Program-made: the position numbers and the translations under genes
From: an uncultured Lachnospiraceae bacterium
Lineage (GTDB): Bacteria; Bacillota; Clostridia; Lachnospirales; Lachnospiraceae
Length of the DNA stretch: 9,407 nucleotides
Assembly (NCBI GenBank): GCA_937877165.1
Contig: CALEFO010000096.1
Span: 1-9,407, forward strand
Reading direction: 5' to 3'
Notes under the pieces: generated by a model
Databases searched by the model: none
What the model saw: only the letters and a program-made list of their open reading frames with translations
Told to the model about the DNA's origin: nothing
Shown here: piece by piece, positions 5,624 to 9,407 of the stretch
Layout: each line of letters starts with the position of its first letter
Position numbering within the stretch: position 1 is the first letter of the stretch

Positions 5624-6640
5624 TTATTCCTGCTGCCTCTGCAGCCAGAAATTCCGGTTGGATGTGCATCGGAGCACCATCCATTCCGGCAGACACTCGT
5701 AGGCTTTTCCCATACGATATCCGGCAAACCTTGCAGCGCACCGAAGAACAAACCCCGGGATCCTTCCCATTTGATGTTCTCTTTGCATTTCGCGAACGAC
5801 CGCCCTTACATACTGCAGCCCCTCACCTTCCGAAGAAAGCCCTGCAAAGATCTGCGGATTCTGCGCCTGTGACACACCGAGATCAAAATTGCGGTGAAAC
5901 TGCTGCGAGGCCGTATACGAATGCGAATGATAAACACAGGCATTCGCTGCATAATAAATCCGGTACCCTGCCTGAAGAGCCGTTCCCGCATAAATCATGT
6001 CTTCATTGAAAATAGTCTTCTCCGGAAACCCGCCAAGTCCATCCCAGAGACTCTTCCGGTACAGCGCACATACATTGGAACAAAAATACGCCTTGATTCC
6101 CAATTCCTTTGTGTCCGCCTGCGTCTTCCCGCGCGGCTGATCCGGATAATTGAAGGCCCGCGAAATCCGCTCCTCACAGGAGGCATCCGGATTCGGCAGC
6201 TGCCTTGCATAGCTGACTGCCGTTTTCTCGTCCGCTTCCAGAGGCTTCAGAAGCTCCTCCACCAGCGTTTCTCCTTTCGGAAGTGCGTCCTGCGTCATGG
6301 CAAGAACATACTCTGCTCCCTCGCTCTCCGCAAAAGCCCGACTTCTGGTTGCGCCGTGATCAAACTCCTCTGCACGTATGTGTTCCAGAACGAGAAACGG
6401 GAAACGGTCCAAAAGCTCCTGTTCCGTCAGCTTCTCTTCGTTCAGGAAGCCCTCAAAGCCCTCCCGTCCGGAATTGATGATCCGCACCCTCCGAAGAGGC
6501 ACCGTCTGACGTTCCAGGAGCTTCAAAATCTCCATCAGCCGTCTTACGGGACGAAAGGTTGGAATGACCGCATCCACGATCACCGTGCGCTTTCTCTCCT
6601 TATTCTGCATATTCTCATATAAAATGTGAGAACGTTCCAT
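5624..6640 (-). CDS. Family 2 glycosyltransferase, rhamnosyltransferase-like
   Basis: A 338-residue GT-A fold glycosyltransferase, probably cytoplasmic or peripheral at the inner membrane leaflet, adding a nucleotide-activated sugar (rhamnose is the usual family guess) to a growing surface polysaccharide. Visible motifs are VIPTFRP at 25-31 (nucleotide-binding strand), FDHGATR at 93-99, MTQDA at 115-119 (metal-binding acidic site), FCSNVCALYRK at 186-196 and FNEDM at 211-215 (likely catalytic base region), then YHSHSYT at 237-243. No membrane segment is evident. The ATG at 6640 has AAAGG 5 bases upstream; a GTG at 6673 in the same frame has no ribosome binding site and falls inside a hairpin. 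It is the first gene after a promoter and structured leader, and glmS follows after 97 bp. The sugar and acceptor cannot be told from sequence. Confidence 0.9.
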   Translation of the reverse strand: MERSHILYENMQNKERKRTVIVDAVIPTFRPVRRLMEILKLLERQTVPLRRVRIINSGREGFEGFLNEEKLTEQELLDRFPFLVLEHIRAEEFDHGATRSRAFAESEGAEYVLAMTQDALPKGETLVEELLKPLEADEKTAVSYARQLPNPDASCEERISRAFNYPDQPRGKTQADTKELGIKAYFCSNVCALYRKSLWDGLGGFPEKTIFNEDMIYAGTALQAGYRIYYAANACVYHSHSYTASQQFHRNFDLGVSQAQNPQIFAGLSSEGEGLQYVRAVVREMQREHQMGRIPGFVLRCAARFAGYRMGKAYECLPEWMVLRCTSNRNFWLQRQQE

Positions 6641-6654
6641 TCTTACCTTTCTGT
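6637..6654 (-). repeat. Initiation-region repeat, glycosyltransferase copy
   Basis: ACAGAAAGGTAAGAATGG on the minus strand covers the Shine-Dalgarno and start codon and matches the relQ start (3575-3592) at 17 of 18 positions. Confidence 0.45.
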
Positions 6655-6745
6655 GCCGCGTTTTTTGCGGCACCCCGAGGAGAAATGCCCGAATGGGCTT
6701 TCTCCGATGGGATCATCGAAATTGGGCCGCTTGGCGGCACCAATT
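6653..6745 (-). promoter_or_regulatory. Structured 5' leader with four consecutive hairpins
   Basis: In transcription order: AATTGG-T-GCCGC with GCGGC-CCAATT (6720-6745, 11 bp, one bulge, 3-base loop); CGATG/CATCG (6705-6718, 5 bp); GGAGAAA-GCCC with GGGC-A-TTTCTCC (6679-6705, 11 bp, one bulge, 4-base loop); and GTGCCGC/GCGGCAC (6653-6673, 7 bp, A-rich loop). The second and third share one base. The last stem ends 3 bases from the ribosome binding site. None has a terminator T-run. With the promoter near 6790, nearly the whole leader of about 140 nt would be folded. I do not recognise a known riboswitch class. Confidence 0.55.
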
Positions 6746-6788
6746 CGTAATAATCAGAGAGAATTTCTTCTATACAAAAGCCCATAAT

Positions 6789-6797
6789 ATTATAGCA
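6789..6797 (-). promoter_or_regulatory. Extended -10 promoter of the glycosyltransferase-glmS-relQ unit
   Basis: TGCTATAAT on the minus strand is a perfect extended -10 element (TGnTATAAT); no good -35 is seen, which such promoters tolerate. Start of transcription is expected near 6782. It lies between the LCP terminator and the structured leader, as expected for a new unit. Confidence 0.6.
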
Positions 6798-6844
6798 TAC
6801 CGCCGTTTTTCGTGCTTTTTCTGAATAACCGGTTCTCCTATTGC

Positions 6845-6878
6845 AAAAAAGGAGAGGGAACACCTTCGCTCCCCCTCC
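6845..6878 (-). terminator. Intrinsic terminator of the LCP gene
   Basis: On the minus strand GGAGGGGGAGCG (6867-6878) pairs over 12 positions, including G-U pairs, with TGTTCCCTCTCC (6851-6862) around a 4-base loop, followed directly by six T (6845-6850). It lies 27 bases after the LCP stop codon. This is the clearest terminator in the window. Confidence 0.85.
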
Positions 6879-6905
6879 CTGGATTTGGTTGTTTTCCAAT
6901 TCTTC

Positions 6906-8387
6906 TTACGTATGATCTGCGTCCGTCATTTCCTCAGGAACTGCATCCTTGGTGATCTCCGCAATGTGATCACTATATTCCTTCACCGTATCAGAGACCT
7001 CATAATTGTCATCGTCAAACAGGAACTGATGCAGCCACTGGACATTGTCCGCCAAATCTCTCGGGACAACGCAGTCTCCCAGCGCACCGCCAAGGTTTGC
7101 CTGAATCCGGGCATCCTCCTGCGGGAATCCGTTCTGCATTGTATCGATGCTGTCCTCTGCAATCATGTTGTATCCGGCAATTGCCTGCACATCGTTGATC
7201 AGATCACTCACCTTGTAGGAAGTATAAATCTCATCCGACACCTTGTTGACAATATCCGTCAGCTGTCCGACATTGGCCGTCTTCGCCTTGTCCATGACCG
7301 CATACAAAACTGCACGCTGTCTCGCCGCACGCTTGTAATCCCAGCCTCTGGTATAGCGGATCCGGCAGTACGCCGTTGCCTGCAGGCCGTTCAGTGTCTG
7401 ACTGCCTGCCTGCGTCACTTCGGTATATCCGTCCTTGCCGAGCTCCTTCGCCATCGTAGACTGATAGTTATTCAGATGAGAAATCTCATCCTCCTGTACA
7501 TCAATGGTCACACCGCCCAGCGCATCCACTACATCGGTCAGACCACCAAAGCCAACCGTAACGAAATCCGTGATGTTCATATCCAGATTCTGGTTGAGCA
7601 TGTTGATTGCCTGCTCCGCACCGCCCTTCGCGTAGGCTGCGTTGCACTTGTTATAGGTATCATCGCCGAGGTTCAGGAGTGTATCACGGTAAACCGAAAC
7701 CAGCTTCACATCTCCGGTGTCCTCATTGATGGAGCAAATGATAATCGAGTCACTTCGCGTATTCTGGTCAAGCTCTCCTGTCGTAGAATCGACGCCAAAG
7801 AAGGCAATGTTGCGGTAGCCTTTCATCTCGCCCGACTCCGTATTCTCCTTGACAACATCTGCGATGTTATTCTCAATCTCTTCCGTCGGCAGGTTAACGC
7901 GCTCCACCTTACCGATTCTGGTGACAAAGTAAAGAATCAGAAGGACTGCCGCAAGAACCACAAGCTCGACCACAATCAGAACGGTCCGATTCTTCTTCCT
8001 GCCCTGACCACGTCCTCCACGGCCGTTTCCGGACGATCTGCCCGATCTGCCGCCGGTACTGCGGGTTCTGCCGCTGCGTCCGTACCCGTCATCATACCGG
8101 TCATCGCCGTAATCATCTGCATATTCGTCGGAGTAGCGTTCCTCCGTGTATTCATCCTCTTCGTAATATCCGCCGCGGTCATCCTCCGCGTATTCCTCAC
8201 CGTACCGACTGTCGTACCGGTCATCGTCGTAGCCATTCCCCTCGTCATAGCCGTACTCTTCGTCGTAGGAGCCTGCTCCCTGGTTCTCATATCCGTCATC
8301 ATAGCGATCCTCGTAACGATCGTCATAACGGTCATCGTAACGGTCGTCATAACGATCGTCATAATCATCATAGTCACGTCTGGACAT
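6906..8387 (-). CDS. LytR-CpsA-Psr (LCP) family ligase with YDDR-repeat cytoplasmic tail
   Basis: A 493-residue LCP protein. The family transfers wall teichoic acid, capsule or other glycopolymers from undecaprenyl pyrophosphate to peptidoglycan on the outer membrane face. Residues 1-102 are acidic and hold 23 Tyr, beginning with YDDR repeats (9-32); 103-134 are Arg/Gly/Ser-rich; 135-155 is one membrane segment; the catalytic LCP domain follows at about 188-372. Pyrophosphate-binding residues fit R211 and D213 (NTRSDS), R234 and D235 (SVYRDT) and the arginines of CRIRYTRGWDYKRAARQR (341-358). The ATG has a GGGGGA-type site upstream, only moderately good. A promoter may lie at 8428-8456 and a strong terminator follows. 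The sugar-phosphate transferase upstream suggests a shared polymer pathway. The family is sure; the exact polymer is not. Confidence 0.95.
   Translation of the reverse strand: MSRRDYDDYDDRYDDRYDDRYDDRYEDRYDDGYENQGAGSYDEEYGYDEGNGYDDDRYDSRYGEEYAEDDRGGYYEEDEYTEERYSDEYADDYGDDRYDDGYGRSGRTRSTGGRSGRSSGNGRGGRGQGRKKNRTVLIVVELVVLAAVLLILYFVTRIGKVERVNLPTEEIENNIADVVKENTESGEMKGYRNIAFFGVDSTTGELDQNTRSDSIIICSINEDTGDVKLVSVYRDTLLNLGDDTYNKCNAAYAKGGAEQAINMLNQNLDMNITDFVTVGFGGLTDVVDALGGVTIDVQEDEISHLNNYQSTMAKELGKDGYTEVTQAGSQTLNGLQATAYCRIRYTRGWDYKRAARQRAVLYAVMDKAKTANVGQLTDIVNKVSDEIYTSYKVSDLINDVQAIAGYNMIAEDSIDTMQNGFPQEDARIQANLGGALGDCVVPRDLADNVQWLHQFLFDDDNYEVSDTVKEYSDHIAEITKDAVPEEMTDADHT
8292..8372 (-). repeat. 12-bp tandem repeats encoding YDDR units
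   Basis: Codons 6-32 of the LCP gene are YDD, four exact YDDR, then YEDR and YDDG, written in DNA as near-identical 12-bp units of the TAYGAYGAYCGN type. Differences are mostly at third codon positions. Weaker related units (DDDRYDSRY, DDRYDDGY) recur further along the tail. Confidence 0.85.
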
Positions 8388-8427
8388 GGTAACTTCCCCC
8401 GGTGAAATTCATAAAGACTTGAACTTT

Positions 8428-8456
8428 AGAATACTACACTTTCCCTGGCAGGACAA
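8428..8456 (-). promoter_or_regulatory. Candidate sigma-A promoter of the LCP gene
   Basis: TTGTCC (8451-8456) and TATTCT (8428-8433) lie 17 bp apart on the minus strand, each matching consensus at 4 of 6 positions. A start near 8421 would leave a leader of about 34 nt before the LCP ATG. The match is moderate; read-through from the sugar transferase gene is an alternative. Confidence 0.3.
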
Positions 8457-8458
8457 GC

Positions 8459-8483
8459 ACTGTATTAGCTGGGCTAGGACAGT
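8459..8483 (-). other. Hairpin between the sugar transferase and LCP genes
   Basis: ACTGT/ACAGT (5 bp) encloses, after a 2x2 internal loop, TAGC/GCTA (4 bp) with a 3-base loop. It starts 10 bases after the sugar transferase stop. With no T-run it is not a standard terminator; it may protect the mRNA 3' end or be incidental. Confidence 0.3.
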
Positions 8484-8493
8484 CAACAGCAAA

Positions 8494-9407
8494 TCAATAG
8501 GCGTTCTTGTTGATAAAGCCCTTGAATACCGTCAGAAACAGGATCCGAAAATCAAAACCCAGACTCCAATTCTCAATATAATAGATGTCATGCTCAATTC
8601 GCTTCCGGATGGAGGTATCTCCCCGGTAGCCGTTAATCTGCGCCCAGCCGGTAATCCCAGGGCGAACCTGATGCTTCACCATGTAGCGCGGAATCTCCTC
8701 CCGAAACTTGTCCACGAACTGCGGCCGTTCCGGGCGTGGGCCCACAAGGCTCATTTTGCCCGCCAGCACATTAAAAAACTGTGGCATCTCATCAATGCTG
8801 GTGCGGCGAAGAAAGCTTCCAAACCTTGTAACGCGGTCATCCCCGCGCGTCGTCCACCCCTTCTTCTCCTCTTCCGCAGACTGCACCCGCATAGTGCGGA
8901 ATTTGTACATAGTAAATGGCTTCGAATGAAGTCCGATTCTCGTCTGCTTGTAAATCACAGGGCCCTTGCTCGTCAGCTTCGTCCCGACTGCCGCAAATAG
9001 CATCACCGGCGAGAAAAGGATGATGCAGAAAATAGAACCGAATATATCCACCATCCGCTTCAGCAGCGCATTCCATGTATTGGTCAGCGGCACATAGCGG
9101 ATGTTGATGACGGGAAGTCCCATCAGATCCTCCGTGTAAGGCCGCGACGGGAACAGTGAACCGTAATCCGGAATAAACTTAGTATGTACGCCGGAGCGCT
9201 CACACAGATCCACGATATGCTCCAGATTGTCGTAATCCTCCAAAGAAAGCGTGATGGCAATTTCATCCATCTTGTTCTCCGGAAGAATAATTTCCAGATT
9301 GCCGAGCGACCCCAGGACCTTCACGCCGCGGTACATCGTTCCCCTCGGGACATGGTCATCGAGAATGCCATGCACCACATACCCCCACTGAGGATTGGCC
9401 AAAATAC
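8494..9407 (-). CDS. Polyprenyl glycosylphosphotransferase (bacterial sugar transferase), 5' truncated
   Basis: The last 304 codons of an initiating sugar-1-phosphate transferase, which moves a sugar phosphate from a UDP-sugar to undecaprenyl phosphate at the membrane to begin a polysaccharide. The frame is open to the window edge; the first candidate start (TTG at 9400-9402) is probably internal, since full-length relatives are about 450-480 residues with several N-terminal membrane segments. The visible part starts in the Rossmann-like middle domain (GYVVHGILDD to YVPLTNTW), then a membrane helix region (KRMVDIFGS onward) and the PF02397 catalytic domain: YKQTRIG, FTMYKFRTMR, SIDEMPQFFNVLAGKMSLVG with the catalytic Asp-Glu pair, GPRPERP and RPGITGWAQINGYRG, ending IENWSLGFDFRIL. 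This layout fits WcaJ/CpsE-type enzymes. The substrate sugar cannot be told. The LCP gene follows 106 bp later. Confidence 0.93.
   Translation of the reverse strand, partial: ILANPQWGYVVHGILDDHVPRGTMYRGVKVLGSLGNLEIILPENKMDEIAITLSLEDYDNLEHIVDLCERSGVHTKFIPDYGSLFPSRPYTEDLMGLPVINIRYVPLTNTWNALLKRMVDIFGSIFCIILFSPVMLFAAVGTKLTSKGPVIYKQTRIGLHSKPFTMYKFRTMRVQSAEEEKKGWTTRGDDRVTRFGSFLRRTSIDEMPQFFNVLAGKMSLVGPRPERPQFVDKFREEIPRYMVKHQVRPGITGWAQINGYRGDTSIRKRIEHDIYYIENWSLGFDFRILFLTVFKGFINKNAY

Noticed and set aside
5527..5751. N-terminal extension of the glmS frame up to 5751
   Set aside because: GlmS needs Cys directly after the initiator Met, and the AGGAGG site precedes the ATG at 5526. The extension overlaps the glycosyltransferase gene.
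4354..6009. 551-codon plus-strand open frame antisense to glmS and the glycosyltransferase
   Set aside because: Both opposite genes are strongly supported by conserved motifs. The antisense protein has no domain and spans two genes and a spacer.
6641..6673. GTG start at 6673 for the family 2 glycosyltransferase
   Set aside because: No ribosome binding site precedes it and it lies inside the 7-bp hairpin; the ATG at 6640 has AAAGG at proper spacing.
6615..6899. 94-codon minus-strand frame in the LCP-glycosyltransferase gap
   Set aside because: It runs through the LCP terminator, the promoter and the hairpin leader, and resembles no protein I know.
8292..8372. Tandem repeats considered as a CRISPR array
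   Set aside because: Units are 12 bp, directly joined without spacers, and in frame within the LCP gene.
7976..8377. 133-codon minus-strand frame rich in Met and Thr inside the LCP gene
   Set aside because: It is a frame-shifted reading of the same YDDR repeats, with no ribosome binding site.
6885..8405. 506-codon plus-strand open frame antisense to the LCP gene, ending in a very hydrophobic Val/Ile stretch
   Set aside because: It exactly shadows the LCP gene. The hydrophobic end is the reverse complement of Tyr-Asp-Asp-Arg codons, so it is a by-product of the repeats. No ribosome binding site or family motif is seen.

Overview
The window looks like chromosomal DNA from a Gram-positive Clostridia member, most likely Lachnospiraceae. 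I infer this from the gene types, the Shine-Dalgarno and sigma-A style signals and the mid-range base composition; no 16S or other definitive marker is present. All six recognisable genes lie on the minus strand, so transcription runs from high to low coordinates. The theme is cell-envelope building: precursor supply, polymer assembly, polymer attachment and wall remodelling, plus one stress-alarmone enzyme. I see no insertion sequence, phage gene, CRISPR array, tRNA or rRNA.

In transcription order: (1) 8494-9407, the 3' two-thirds of a polyprenyl-phosphate sugar phosphotransferase that starts polymer synthesis on the lipid carrier; its start lies outside the window. (2) 6906-8387, a LytR-CpsA-Psr (LCP) ligase that would transfer finished polymers to peptidoglycan. 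It has an unusual cytoplasmic tail of YDDR repeats followed by an Arg-Gly-rich stretch, and ends at a strong terminator (6845-6878). (3) A new transcription unit starts at an extended -10 promoter (6789-6797). Its leader can fold into four consecutive hairpins, followed by a rhamnosyltransferase-like family 2 glycosyltransferase (5624-6640), glmS (3685-5526) and the small alarmone synthetase relQ (2928-3578), closed by a terminator at 2833-2880. The two internal spacers, of about 100 bp each, also contain clear hairpins.

The 542-bp gap 2386-2927 holds the relQ terminator, two terminator-like hairpins facing the plus strand with no plus-strand gene to serve, and a promoter (2558-2586) for the last unit. 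(4) That unit has an uncharacterised coiled-coil, tail-anchored protein (1693-2385) and, 8 bp later, a membrane-anchored LysM-G5-M23 peptidoglycan hydrolase (113-1684). The last 112 bases hold only a doubtful ORF overlapping the hydrolase stop and a possible promoter.

Functionally, GlmS makes glucosamine-6-phosphate for UDP-GlcNAc, the sugar transferase and glycosyltransferase would build a surface polymer, the LCP protein would anchor it, and the M23 protein would cut or reshape the wall. RelQ in the glmS unit suggests a link between alarmone signalling and amino-sugar flux. The least explained parts are the LCP tail, the tandem-hairpin leaders and the orphan plus-strand terminators.
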